NCBI GenBank assembly: GCA_964651435.1
Contig: CAZYVU010000034.1
Coordinates: 1-34,870, forward strand
Reading direction: 5' to 3'
Length of the DNA stretch: 34,870 bases
Origin: CAZYVU01 sp964651435
GTDB lineage: Bacteria > Desulfobacterota > Syntrophorhabdia > Syntrophorhabdales > CAYQXL01
Both the position numbers and the translations under genes were made by a program. Positions within the stretch are counted from its first letter, which is position 1. Each line of letters begins with the position of its first letter. Below, in pieces: positions 1 to 6,860 of this stretch. Under the pieces are notes generated by a model. It saw nothing but the letters and a program-made list of their open reading frames with translations. It made no database searches and was not told the DNA's origin.

Positions 1-295
1 TGGAATGGTCTACGCGCCCCCGCATTGTTTCTGTGCTCGCATCAATATCGGCTGTGCGCTTGAGATAGTCCTGAAACTCGTCGGAATACTTCCCCAGGTC
101 ATGCCACAACCCCGCCAGATAGGCCCATTCCCCGGCACCGAAGGGCTCCGCAAAAGACCGCGCCAGCTCCGCAACACTTTTCAGATGATCCTCCAGCCGC
201 TGCCATTCTTCTCGTGGGCGGCCGGGCAGGCTGTGCGCATAGTATTCTTTTGTAGGTGGATGTTTCTGAAATTCTGATCGGGTGATGCCGTCCAT
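1..295 (-). CDS. cas3: CRISPR-associated Cas3 HD nuclease domain, N-terminal fragment cut by the window edge
   Basis: Reading the minus strand from an ATG at 295 gives 98 codons without a stop, continuing past base 1. The peptide has the hallmarks of the Cas3 HD domain: YYAHSLPGRP (18-27), a following H37 in EDHL, the metal-binding WHDLGK motif (64-69, H65-D66) and GRVDHS (93-98), normally the next conserved histidine block. In this family the HD domain is the Mn/Ni-dependent single-strand DNase that degrades the target strand during type I interference; a helicase domain usually follows or is a separate protein. Only the beginning is visible, so neither the helicase nor the subtype can be judged; the opening resembles Cas3 of I-C or I-G-like systems. 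A GGGGG/GGTGGG stretch just upstream (minus strand) could serve as the ribosome site. It diverges from the histidine kinase gene. The plus-strand frame at 5-277 is its shadow. Confidence 0.88.
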   Translation of the reverse strand, partial: MDGITRSEFQKHPPTKEYYAHSLPGRPREEWQRLEDHLKSVAELARSFAEPFGAGEWAYLAGLWHDLGKYSDEFQDYLKRTADIDASTETMRGRVDHS

Positions 296-340
296 ATTCC
301 CACCCCCGTAGGCTATCGGACTATGTTGTTTGTGAGGGCT

Positions 341-365
341 ATCTCCTTCGAGCTCCGAAGGAGAT
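341..365. promoter_or_regulatory. Perfect 10-bp dyad in the cas3/kinase divergent intergenic region
   Basis: Arms ATCTCCTTCG (341-350) and CGAAGGAGAT (356-365) are exact inverted repeats around a 5-nt centre. The site lies 46-70 nt upstream of the cas3 ATG and about 195 nt before the kinase ATG. There is no T-tract on either side, so it does not look like a terminator. It could be an operator or, if included in the cas3 leader, a hairpin carrying both AAGGAG and its complement. Two weaker dyads lie nearby (379-389, and TTCC/GGAA around 400-410). Between 366 and 440 the DNA is unusually AT-rich for this window, as expected of a promoter, but I could not fix a convincing minus-strand -35/-10 pair. 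Confidence 0.45.
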
Positions 366-510
366 TACGTTCTTCCCCCTATTAAATAGGCTACCGAATT
401 TCCATAGGAATTAAAAGATTTTTTCTCATATAAATTTGTAGTTCATAGCCCCTGACAACACTATGTCATCCATGCGGAGCCCGTCGAGAAAATTGTGGAA
501 ACAAAGTCTC

Positions 511-538
511 TTCACGTTTAGGGAAGTTCTGGTATACT
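511..538 (+). promoter_or_regulatory. Putative sigma70-type promoter for the PAS histidine kinase operon
   Basis: TTCACG (511-516, four of six matches to TTGACA) and TATACT (533-538, five of six to TATAAT) are separated by 16 bp. Transcription would begin near 545, and GGGGA at 549-553 sits 7 nt before the ATG at 561, giving a very short leader. Called from sequence alone. Confidence 0.45.
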
Positions 539-560
539 TACGTGTAGTGGGGATTGATTT

Positions 561-1781
561 ATGAGTGGCGGAAAGAGGAAAGACGACCCGCAGAGGACCA
601 TGGAGGAGCGGACGGCTGAGCTTGTGGCCATGAACCGGGCGCTGTCAGAGGAGGTTGCGGTGCGCTCCCTCGTGGAAAGGGAACTGAGGGAGCGCGAGGG
701 GTGGCTGCAGGCCATCATCGAGGCCTTCGACGGGTTTATCTATGTGTGCTCCGAGGACTACCGGGTGGAGTTCATGAACAAACGCTTCATAGAGCGCACG
801 GGGCATGACCCGACGGGAGAGAGGTGTTACGAGGCGCTCCACAACCGCACAGAGGTTTGCCCCTGGTGCGTCAATGAGCGCGTCTTCCGGGGCGAGACGG
901 TGCGGTGGGAGATCAAGAGCCCCAAAGACGACCGGTGGTACTACGTGGTCAATGCACCTATCTTCCATGTGGACGGGACCCTGTCGAAGCAGTCCATGCT
1001 TATGGACGTGACGGATCGGAAACGAACGGAAGAGGAGATACGGAGCCTGAACGAGGAGCTGACGCGGAAGGTGCAGGAGTTGCGGCGGGTGAACAGTGAG
1101 CTGGAGATGGTGAACTATACGCTTTCCCACGACATCCGGTCACCCCTTGCGGGTATCGAGGGATTGTCGAAGAGGCTTCAGGAGAGGTGTGGCCAGACCC
1201 TCGATGACCGGGCGCGGAAGATGGTCCAGGGCATCCAGAGGAGCGCCGGCGATATCAGGGAGCTTGTCGAGGGGCTGCTGGCCTTCTTTTCAGTGGGAAA
1301 GAAGGGTCTGGGCACGCAGCGCATCGACATGAACAGGCTTGTCGGCGAGGCCATTGAGCAGCTATCGGTTCTGTGCGAGGGGCGGGCGGTTGATTTCCGG
1401 GTGGGCCCCATTCCTCCGGCGAGGGGCGACCGGATCATGGTGCGCCAGGTGCTCTACAATATTCTGAACAATGCCCTGAAGTACTCCAGGCAGAGGGAGC
1501 TGGCATTGATCGAGGTGGGGGCGACGCCGGGAGAGGCCCTGCATACCTACTTTGTTCGCGACAATGGAATCGGTTTTCCCATGGAGAATTCGAGCCGCAT
1601 GTTCAACCTCTTCGAGCGGCTCGACACGCCGGAGGGGTACGAGGGCATCGGCATCGGCCTCGCCATCGTCAAGCGGGCCGTGGAGCGTCACGGCGGGAGG
1701 CTCTGGGCCGAGTCGAAGGTCGATGAGGGCTCGACGTTCTTTTTTTCGCTGCCCGCCCACAGCGAGGAAAGAAAATCGTAG
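561..1781 (+). CDS. Cytoplasmic PAS-domain sensor histidine kinase
   Basis: A 406-residue histidine kinase with no membrane segment. An N-terminal charged helix (about 10-47) leads into a PAS domain (about 48-152), then a coiled-coil linker (about 155-187), the HisKA dimerisation helix with SHDIRSP (H190 is the predicted phospho-acceptor), and a HATPase_c domain with N-box NILNNALKYS (300-309), G1 box DNGIGF (334-339) and G2 box GIGIGLAIVKR (362-372). The PAS domain contains CYEALH followed by CPWC (C89, C100, C103), a cysteine arrangement seen in some PAS kinases of anaerobes that could bind metal or sense redox state; this is inference. No receiver domain or response regulator gene is adjacent, so its partner is unknown. 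Its TAG stop abuts the next gene's ATG, suggesting co-transcription with the sulfur module. Confidence 0.93.
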   Translation: MSGGKRKDDPQRTMEERTAELVAMNRALSEEVAVRSLVERELREREGWLQAIIEAFDGFIYVCSEDYRVEFMNKRFIERTGHDPTGERCYEALHNRTEVCPWCVNERVFRGETVRWEIKSPKDDRWYYVVNAPIFHVDGTLSKQSMLMDVTDRKRTEEEIRSLNEELTRKVQELRRVNSELEMVNYTLSHDIRSPLAGIEGLSKRLQERCGQTLDDRARKMVQGIQRSAGDIRELVEGLLAFFSVGKKGLGTQRIDMNRLVGEAIEQLSVLCEGRAVDFRVGPIPPARGDRIMVRQVLYNILNNALKYSRQRELALIEVGATPGEALHTYFVRDNGIGFPMENSSRMFNLFERLDTPEGYEGIGIGLAIVKRAVERHGGRLWAESKVDEGSTFFFSLPAHSEERKS

Positions 1782-2504
1782 ATGTACGAGGAGCGTTCTT
1801 ACCGGGCCGTGTCGCGGCCTTCGGATCTCCTCTGCTACGAGGTCCGGTACAAGGAAACGGACCTGCTCTGCTGCACGACCGTTGATCTCAAGGACCATAT
1901 CAAAGAAAGAGTGCTTTTTTACCGGAACCAGTTGGAGCAGTACATCGCCCTGCGTCCGGAGTTTCGGGAAAGCCTTGTGCCCGTCGCCTTTGACCGGTTT
2001 GCCCCGCAGATAGCACGGGAGATGATGGAGACTACGTCGCCCCTCGGGGTAGGGCCCATGGCATCCGTGGCCGGGGCAGTGGCGGAGTTTGTGGGCCGCG
2101 ACATTGCCACGCAATCGCCGGAGTTTATCCTCGAGAATGGCGGCGATGTCTTTCTGAGGACCCATTCGGAACGGTTGAGCCTCATTTACGCCAAAGACTC
2201 GCCCTACAGCGGCAAGATAGGTGTAAAGCTGAAGCCGGAGCCCGAGCCTTACGGGATATGCACCTCGTCGGCCACCGTCGGTCCGTCCCTGAGCCTGGGA
2301 AGGGCGGACGCAGTGGTTGTTCTGGCCGCATCGTCGCTTTTCGCCGATGGGCTTGCAACATATGTGGGGAATGGTGTAAAAAATAAACGAGACATCCCAT
2401 TTGCCATAGAGCGAGGCAGCAACTTCCCCGGAGTAAAAGGTATTCTCGTCATACTGGGCAACGAGCTTGGTGCGTGGGGCGATATTGAGATCGTCAAGGT
2501 TTGA
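1782..2504 (+). CDS. UPF0280 family protein (ApbE-related fold)
   Basis: A 240-residue member of the UPF0280/COG2122 family, which is distantly related to the ApbE flavin transferases. Recognisable blocks are GPMASVAGA (91-99), ENGGDVFLR (118-126), CTSSATVG (160-167) and GRADAVVVLA (173-182), the last three matching the positions of the ApbE-like glycine and TSG motifs. The ATG follows the kinase stop without a gap, and AGGAAAG within the kinase 3' end serves as ribosome site. The family's biochemical role is not firmly established; in methanogens a COG2122 gene occurs with a NIL-ferredoxin in sulfide assimilation and homocysteine formation. The same neighbour, a NIL-domain ferredoxin, lies 12 nt downstream here, followed by a cysteine desulfurase. 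A sulfur-transfer role is therefore likely but inferred. Confidence 0.85.
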   Translation: MYEERSYRAVSRPSDLLCYEVRYKETDLLCCTTVDLKDHIKERVLFYRNQLEQYIALRPEFRESLVPVAFDRFAPQIAREMMETTSPLGVGPMASVAGAVAEFVGRDIATQSPEFILENGGDVFLRTHSERLSLIYAKDSPYSGKIGVKLKPEPEPYGICTSSATVGPSLSLGRADAVVVLAASSLFADGLATYVGNGVKNKRDIPFAIERGSNFPGVKGILVILGNELGAWGDIEIVKV

Positions 2505-2516
2505 GGTAAACAAGAG

Positions 2517-2924
2517 ATGAAGAAACGTGTTGTTTTGCGATTCAAGAAAAACGCCGTAGACAAGCCGATCGTCTACCGGCTGGCCAAGGATTTTAATCTT
2601 GTCTTCAACATCCTGCGGGCAAGCGTGTCGCCCCGGGCAGAATCGATGCTCGTCATGGAGATTGAGGGAAGCGAAGAGGACTTCGAAAAGGGATTTGAGT
2701 ACCTTAAGGGGTTTCGGGTCGATATTGAATCCATCGAGCAGGACATTACCCGCAACGAGGATAAATGCGTGCATTGCGGCGTCTGCACAAGCGTGTGCGC
2801 GCCCGATGCCCTCTCCCTGGATCGCTCCACCATGCGGGTGAGATTCGATTATGAGCTTTGCGTGGGCTGCGAGCTCTGCGTTCGGGTCTGTCCGGTGAAG
2901 GCTATGGACGTCTGCTTCGTGTAA
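2517..2924 (+). CDS. NIL-domain ferredoxin with two 4Fe-4S clusters
   Basis: A 135-residue protein with an N-terminal NIL (ACT-like) domain (about 1-75) and a C-terminal ferredoxin with two full cluster motifs: C84, C87, C90, C94 and C115, C118, C121, C125, each followed by Pro or Ala-Pro, typical of 2[4Fe-4S] ferredoxins. The NIL domain is otherwise known from the C-terminus of the methionine ABC ATPase MetN, where it senses methionine. NIL-ferredoxins of this layout take part in reductive sulfur transfer to aspartate semialdehyde to form homocysteine in anaerobes, together with a COG1900 protein; no COG1900 gene is present in this window. It lies between the UPF0280 gene and the cysteine desulfurase, which begins 5 nt downstream. 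Electron carrier in sulfur assimilation is the best guess. Confidence 0.9.
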   Translation: MKKRVVLRFKKNAVDKPIVYRLAKDFNLVFNILRASVSPRAESMLVMEIEGSEEDFEKGFEYLKGFRVDIESIEQDITRNEDKCVHCGVCTSVCAPDALSLDRSTMRVRFDYELCVGCELCVRVCPVKAMDVCFV

Positions 2925-2929
2925 GTTCC

Positions 2930-4090
2930 ATGAGACGAATCTATTTCGATTATAACGCTACTACACCCATACACCCGGAAGTTGCGGCCGCTGTAAACCC
3001 GTTCTGGCAGGAGTTTTTCGGCAACCCATCAAGCCTTCATTGGGCCGGCAGAGAGGTCCGGGGTATTTATGAGGACGCCCGCGGCAAGGTGGCCGCTGCC
3101 CTCAAGGCCGATCCGGAGGAGATCATCTTTACCAGCGGCGGCACGGAGAGTGACAATCACGCCGTCAAGGGTCTTGCCTTCAGCCGCCGGGAGCAGGGTG
3201 GGCACATCATCACGTCGAGCGTCGAGCATCCCGGCGTGCTCAACACCTGCCGCTACCTGGAGACGAAGGGCTTTGAGGTCACATACCTGCCCGTGGACGG
3301 AGAAGGGCTTCTGAGCCCCGGGGACGTGGAGAAGGCAATCCGGAAGGAGACGATCCTCATTTCCCTTATGTACGCCAACAATGAGACGGGCACGCTCCTG
3401 CCCATTGCCGAGGTCGGCGCCATCGCCCGCAGGCACGGCATTGCCATGCACTCCGACATGGTGCAGGCCCTTGGAAAGATAGACATAGATGTGGCGGCCC
3501 TGAACGTGGACCTTGCCAGTTTTTCGGGGCACAAGGTGTACGCGCCGAAGGGAACGGGCGTTCTTTACATGCGCCGGGGTCTGGAGATCGATAGCCTTAT
3601 CCACGGCGGCCACCAGGAGGGCGGCCGGAGGGCGGGCACGGAGAACGTCACGGGCGCCGTGGCCCTGGGTAAGGCCTGCGAGGTCGCACAGAGGGACCTC
3701 GCCCAGGAGGAGGCCCGCGTTGAATCCCTTCGAAACAGGCTCCTGGACGGCATTATGAGAAGTATCGATTTGGTTCGTCTGAACGGACACCCGACGCGAT
3801 GCCTTCCCAACACGCTCAACCTGAGCTTTGAGCATGTGGAGTCCGAATCGCTCCTCGTGTCCCTGGACTTTCACGGAATAGCAATTTCGTCGGGATCGGC
3901 CTGCTCATCCGGTTCGGGAGAACCCTCCCATGTGCTCGTCGCCATGGGGGTGCCGCCCGTCGCCTGTCAAAGCGCCACGCGGTTCAGCCTCGGCAGGGAC
4001 AACACGGAGGATGACGTGGACTACGCCCTTTCCGTCCTGCCGGACGTGGTGAAGCGGCTGCGGGAGATGTCGCCCTTCTACAGAAGGTGA
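2930..4090 (+). CDS. nifS: Cysteine desulfurase, NifS/IscS type
   Basis: A 386-residue PLP-dependent aminotransferase-class-V enzyme that removes sulfur from cysteine as an enzyme-bound persulfide, leaving alanine. Visible signatures: YFDYNATTP near the N-terminus, FTSGGTESDN (67-76), H100 stacking over PLP, N151 in ANNETG, the Schiff-base lysine K202 in SGHKVYAPKG, and active-site C325 in SGSACSSG within a short loop. I chose the ATG at 2930 because MRRIYFDYN is the usual family start; an upstream in-frame start at 2858 would lie within the ferredoxin gene. The 5-nt gap to the ferredoxin suggests translational coupling and a sulfur supply for the upstream module, for Fe-S assembly, or for the tRNA thiolation enzyme just downstream. 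nifS and iscS cannot be told apart securely here. Confidence 0.93.
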   Translation: MRRIYFDYNATTPIHPEVAAAVNPFWQEFFGNPSSLHWAGREVRGIYEDARGKVAAALKADPEEIIFTSGGTESDNHAVKGLAFSRREQGGHIITSSVEHPGVLNTCRYLETKGFEVTYLPVDGEGLLSPGDVEKAIRKETILISLMYANNETGTLLPIAEVGAIARRHGIAMHSDMVQALGKIDIDVAALNVDLASFSGHKVYAPKGTGVLYMRRGLEIDSLIHGGHQEGGRRAGTENVTGAVALGKACEVAQRDLAQEEARVESLRNRLLDGIMRSIDLVRLNGHPTRCLPNTLNLSFEHVESESLLVSLDFHGIAISSGSACSSGSGEPSHVLVAMGVPPVACQSATRFSLGRDNTEDDVDYALSVLPDVVKRLREMSPFYRR

Positions 4091-4094
4091 CGAC

Positions 4095-4117
4095 AGGCCG
4101 GTGATGCCCTCCGGCCT
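4095..4117 (+). other. Small hairpin between nifS and mtaB
   Basis: AGGCCGG (4095-4101) and CCGGCCT (4111-4117) form a perfect 7-bp stem with a 9-nt loop. There is no following U-run, so it is not a standard terminator. It could protect or punctuate the mRNA between the two genes, or be chance in GC-rich DNA. Confidence 0.25.
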
Positions 4118-4149
4118 CCGGCGGGCAGGGGGTGTCCCTGGCGGAGCAT

Positions 4150-5427
4150 ATGTCCTTGACAAAATTCTTTATTCACACCACGGGCTGCAAGGCCAATCAG
4201 TGGGATTCTCATGCAATGGCCGGGAGGCTGATGAAAAAGGGTTACGAGCCTGCTGCAATGGCCCAGGCCGACGTCATCATCGTCAATGCATGCACGGTGA
4301 CGGAAGGTGCGGTGAGGGACCTGAGGCGGTTCTGCAACCATGCGAGACGCCGCAACCCGGATGCCACCCTGGTTCTGGCCGGATGCCACGCCCAGGTCTA
4401 CCCCGGAGAGGGCTTTGGCGCCCATCTTGTGCTGGGACAGGCTGAGAAATTTCGCATTGACGAATTTCTCGGGCGCACGGGGGTATACGTCGAGGGAGGC
4501 GGGACGCCGGCATGGGACGCAAGCCGGGAAGGGGTGCCCTTGGAGGGTAAGACAAGAGCCTTTCTGAAGATTCAGGACGGTTGCGACAAGTATTGCGCCT
4601 ACTGCATCGTTCCATATGCCCGGGGTGCCCCCCGGAGCAGGCCCTGGGAGGATATTGCCGCGGCCATGGGGGTGCTGGAGGGCCGCAAGGTCCCGGAGGT
4701 TGTGCTGACGGGCATCGAAATCGGCTCTTACAGGGATCCGGCATCGGGGATGGATTTTGTGGACCTTATGGAGCGCCTGGAAGACGAACGGACGCCGCCG
4801 CGGATCAGGATCAGCTCCATCGATCCGGCCGTTCTGGACGAGCGCTTTATTGGTGCCATGGCAAGGTCCCGAAAGCTTGCCCGGAGCCTTCACCTGCCTG
4901 TTCAAAGCGGGTCGGACAGGATTTTGGAACGAATGGGCCGGCGCCATAGCACCCAACAGATCGCCCGAACGATAGAGATGCTCCGGACCCTCATGGCCGA
5001 TGTGGGCATAGGGATGGACATCATCACCGGTTTTCCCGGAGAGGGCGAGGAGGAGTTTTCGGAGACGGTGCAGTTCGTAGAGTCGGTGCCTGTCTACTAC
5101 CTCCATGTCTTTCCCTTTTCCCCCAGGCCGGGGACGGCCGCGGCCTCCTTCGCCGGCGCCGTGGCCGAAGAGGTAAAGAAAAGGCGGGTCAGATATCTGC
5201 GCCAGGTGGACGCCGTGAAGAGGCATGCCTTTTACGAACGGTTTCTCGGCACCGATGCCTCCGTCATACCGGAAACGAAGGTCTACGGGGGCAACCTTCT
5301 CAGGGGCTATTCGAGCAATTACATCCCCGTTTATGTCCCCATGAGAAAGGATATTGCAAATAAACTCAGCCGCGTTACAATAAAAGAAATCCGGGACGGT
5401 ATGGTCTTGGGAGAGTGTGCCGGCTAA
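4150..5427 (+). CDS. mtaB: tRNA (N6-threonylcarbamoyladenosine-37-C2)-methylthiotransferase, MtaB type
   Basis: A 425-residue radical-SAM methylthiotransferase, predicted to add a methylthio group to t6A37 of tRNAs. The N-terminal UPF0004 domain holds three cluster cysteines (C13 in GCKANQ, C48 in NACTVTE, C79 in AGCHAQ) and the radical-SAM core has CDKYCAYC (C145, C149, C152). The C-terminal TRAM region is present but poorly conserved. Absence of the CTGCLNQC-like pattern and overall similarity favour MtaB over MiaB or RimO. An ATG at 4150 (GGAG 3 nt upstream) gives the family's usual N-terminus; an in-frame GTG at 4132 would add six residues and cannot be excluded. Its partner precursor enzyme genes for t6A include tsaE, which also lies in this window at about 30.6 kb. 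Confidence 0.9.
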   Translation: MSLTKFFIHTTGCKANQWDSHAMAGRLMKKGYEPAAMAQADVIIVNACTVTEGAVRDLRRFCNHARRRNPDATLVLAGCHAQVYPGEGFGAHLVLGQAEKFRIDEFLGRTGVYVEGGGTPAWDASREGVPLEGKTRAFLKIQDGCDKYCAYCIVPYARGAPRSRPWEDIAAAMGVLEGRKVPEVVLTGIEIGSYRDPASGMDFVDLMERLEDERTPPRIRISSIDPAVLDERFIGAMARSRKLARSLHLPVQSGSDRILERMGRRHSTQQIARTIEMLRTLMADVGIGMDIITGFPGEGEEEFSETVQFVESVPVYYLHVFPFSPRPGTAAASFAGAVAEEVKKRRVRYLRQVDAVKRHAFYERFLGTDASVIPETKVYGGNLLRGYSSNYIPVYVPMRKDIANKLSRVTIKEIRDGMVLGECAG

Positions 5428-5446
5428 CCCGAACGAAGGGGGTCCA

Positions 5447-5722
5447 ATGCGTGTCATCGCCTCTCTAATCCATTATTTGCTGCAGATTTACCTCTGGATC
5501 GTCATTATCCGTGCCGTTCTCTCGTGGGTGCAGCCCAATCCGGGCAATCCTTTGGTCCGTTTTATCTACAACCTCGTGGACCCCGTGACGTATAGGATCT
5601 CGAAGGTGATCCCCACGCGCCTTGGCGCCGTGGATATGGCGCCCATGATACTCATCGTCCTCATTGTGCTTCTCAGGTCCCTGGTGGCAAGGGCCCTCGT
5701 CGGCGCTTCGGTCCCTTTCTAA
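5447..5722 (+). CDS. YggT family membrane protein
   Basis: A 91-residue integral membrane protein of the YggT family with two hydrophobic helices (about 4-27 and 62-86) flanking the conserved segment SWVQPNPGNP and a second YggT-type block with DPV. Family members are linked by neighbourhood to cell division and osmotic functions, without a settled biochemical role. The ATG at 5447 is preceded by GAAGGGGG at a suitable distance. It follows mtaB by 19 nt and precedes the DUF167 gene, a YggT-YggU pairing that is common across bacteria and supports the call. Confidence 0.88.
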   Translation: MRVIASLIHYLLQIYLWIVIIRAVLSWVQPNPGNPLVRFIYNLVDPVTYRISKVIPTRLGAVDMAPMILIVLIVLLRSLVARALVGASVPF

Positions 5723-5757
5723 GCATGGGTGACGTGCGCTCGGGCCGTGGGTGAGCC

Positions 5758-6009
5758 GTGGAGATTAACGTGAGGGTGGTCCCCAACGCCAAAAAGAGGG
5801 AGATCATTCGGGAGGAGAATGGCCTCAGGGTGAAGCTGACGGCCCCGCCTGTGGAGGGAAAGGCAAACGAGGAACTCATCGTTTGCTTGTCCGAGGCCTT
5901 CGGGATAAGAAAATCACAGGTGCGGATTGTGAGGGGGGAGCGGGGCAGAAACAAGGTCGTTTCTCTGCCCGTCGAAGAGGCAACACTGAAGAATTTTCAA
6001 GGGACTTAG
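5758..6009 (+). CDS. DUF167 (YggU/UPF0235) family protein
   Basis: An 83-residue protein covering the whole DUF167 domain: an N-terminal strand, then LRVKLTAPPVEGKANEEL (23-40), the family signature, and a GERGRNKVV stretch near 70-78. Function is unknown; structures of relatives show a small alpha-beta fold. It starts at GTG with only a weak GGTGA upstream. The pairing with YggT immediately upstream is the usual neighbourhood. No terminator is visible in the 80 bases after its stop, before the next promoter. Confidence 0.85.
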   Translation: MEINVRVVPNAKKREIIREENGLRVKLTAPPVEGKANEELIVCLSEAFGIRKSQVRIVRGERGRNKVVSLPVEEATLKNFQGT

Positions 6010-6089
6010 CGCTATGCAGGGGGTCCGGCACGGCCGTCTCTTGGGGCCTAAATTTGGGAAAACGCAAGAGTTACGGGCAGTTAATTTCC

Positions 6090-6119
6090 TTGACAAGAAA
6101 AGGGCAAAGCAATTATATT
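6090..6119 (+). promoter_or_regulatory. Strong sigma70-type promoter for the yceD-rpmF-plsX-fab operon
   Basis: TTGACA (6090-6095, perfect) and TATATT (6114-6119, five of six) are separated by 18 bp; using TTATAT one base earlier gives 17 bp. Transcription would start near 6126, leaving about 16 nt before the yceD ATG. It is the closest match to the consensus in the window and lies in a 132-bp gap, so it probably drives the fatty-acid gene block. Confidence 0.72.
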
Positions 6120-6141
6120 ATGGGGCTCAAATTTTGGGACC

Positions 6142-6657
6142 ATGATTATACGGCTTTCCGAGATAGATAACGAGGTGCGGGTGCGCGGCGAGATGGAACC
6201 GCAGGCCTTTCCGGCCAGCGAAGGAGGCGAGTTCCGCTTTGTAACGCCGGTAAAATATGACGTGACCGTCAAGAAGATAGAGGGGGGCGCCAGGGTTCGC
6301 GGTTCCCTGGATTGCGGCCTTTCCCTGGTTTGCTCGCGGTGCCTTGAGGAGTTTCCGTTTACCGTGGCGGCCGAGCTGGATTGCGAGCTGGAACCGAAAA
6401 CGCTTATGCCCGAGGCGAACGAAATGGAGCTTTCGAGAGACGAAATGGATATCGACTATTTTGAAGGTGACGAGATCGACCTCGCAGCGCTCCTCCACCA
6501 GGAGATACTCCTCGCCATTCCCATGATGCCCCTGTGCAAAGAAGAGTGCCTCGGCCTTTGCGGCATCTGTGGAAGGAACAGGAACGCCGAGGAGTGCCGA
6601 TGCGAGGAGCCGCCCCGCAGCGTCCTGGCCGAGAAGCTGAAATCTTTTCTCAACTGA
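6142..6657 (+). CDS. yceD: DUF177 (YceD) large-ribosomal-subunit accumulation protein
   Basis: A 171-residue YceD/DUF177 protein. The family is found directly upstream of rpmF across bacteria and is implicated in 23S rRNA or 50S subunit accumulation. Visible are a CSRC pair (C64, C67) followed by LEEF, the acidic EMDIDYFEGDEIDL stretch (101-114), the EILLAIPMMPLC helix (121-132) and a cysteine-rich C-terminal knuckle (C132, C136, C140, C143, C152, C154) that probably binds zinc. It opens the fatty-acid operon behind the promoter at 6090-6119; the ribosome site is weak, consistent with a very short leader. rpmF begins 16 nt downstream. Confidence 0.9.
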   Translation: MIIRLSEIDNEVRVRGEMEPQAFPASEGGEFRFVTPVKYDVTVKKIEGGARVRGSLDCGLSLVCSRCLEEFPFTVAAELDCELEPKTLMPEANEMELSRDEMDIDYFEGDEIDLAALLHQEILLAIPMMPLCKEECLGLCGICGRNRNAEECRCEEPPRSVLAEKLKSFLN

Positions 6658-6673
6658 TAACAAGGAGATCAAC

Positions 6674-6856
6674 ATGGCTGTTCCAAAACGAAAAACTTCA
6701 AAGTCGAGGAGGGATAAGCGCAGGGCGCATGATTTCATCACTCCTCCAAACGTGATCCTCTGCCCGAACTGCAAAGAGCCCAAGCTCCCGCACACCGTTT
6801 GCCTCAAGTGCGGCACGTACAGGGGCAAGAAGTTTCTGGATGTAGAGGAAGCCTGA
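6674..6856 (+). CDS. rpmF: 50S ribosomal protein L32
   Basis: A 60-residue L32, full length. It opens with MAVPKRKTSKSRRDKRRAH, the hallmark basic start of the family, and carries the zinc-binding form of the protein with CPNC (30-33) and CLKC (43-46). AAGGAGATC lies 6-9 nt before the ATG, a strong ribosome site. It sits in the canonical yceD-rpmF-plsX order, linking ribosome and lipid synthesis genes in one transcript. Confidence 0.97.
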   Translation: MAVPKRKTSKSRRDKRRAHDFITPPNVILCPNCKEPKLPHTVCLKCGTYRGKKFLDVEEA

Positions 6857-6860
6857 TCGC

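Noticed and set aside
5..277. Plus-strand 90-codon frame at the left edge
   Set aside because: It is antisense to the cas3 fragment, which has clear family motifs; the plus-strand peptide has none.
1362..2774. Long minus-strand open frame (470 codons)
   Set aside because: It is antisense to the kinase, UPF0280 and ferredoxin genes, which have strong family motifs. Long antisense frames are common in GC-rich DNA.
4078..5457. Minus-strand frame of 459 codons
   Set aside because: Antisense to mtaB; no domain recognisable and the composition is that of an antisense reading.
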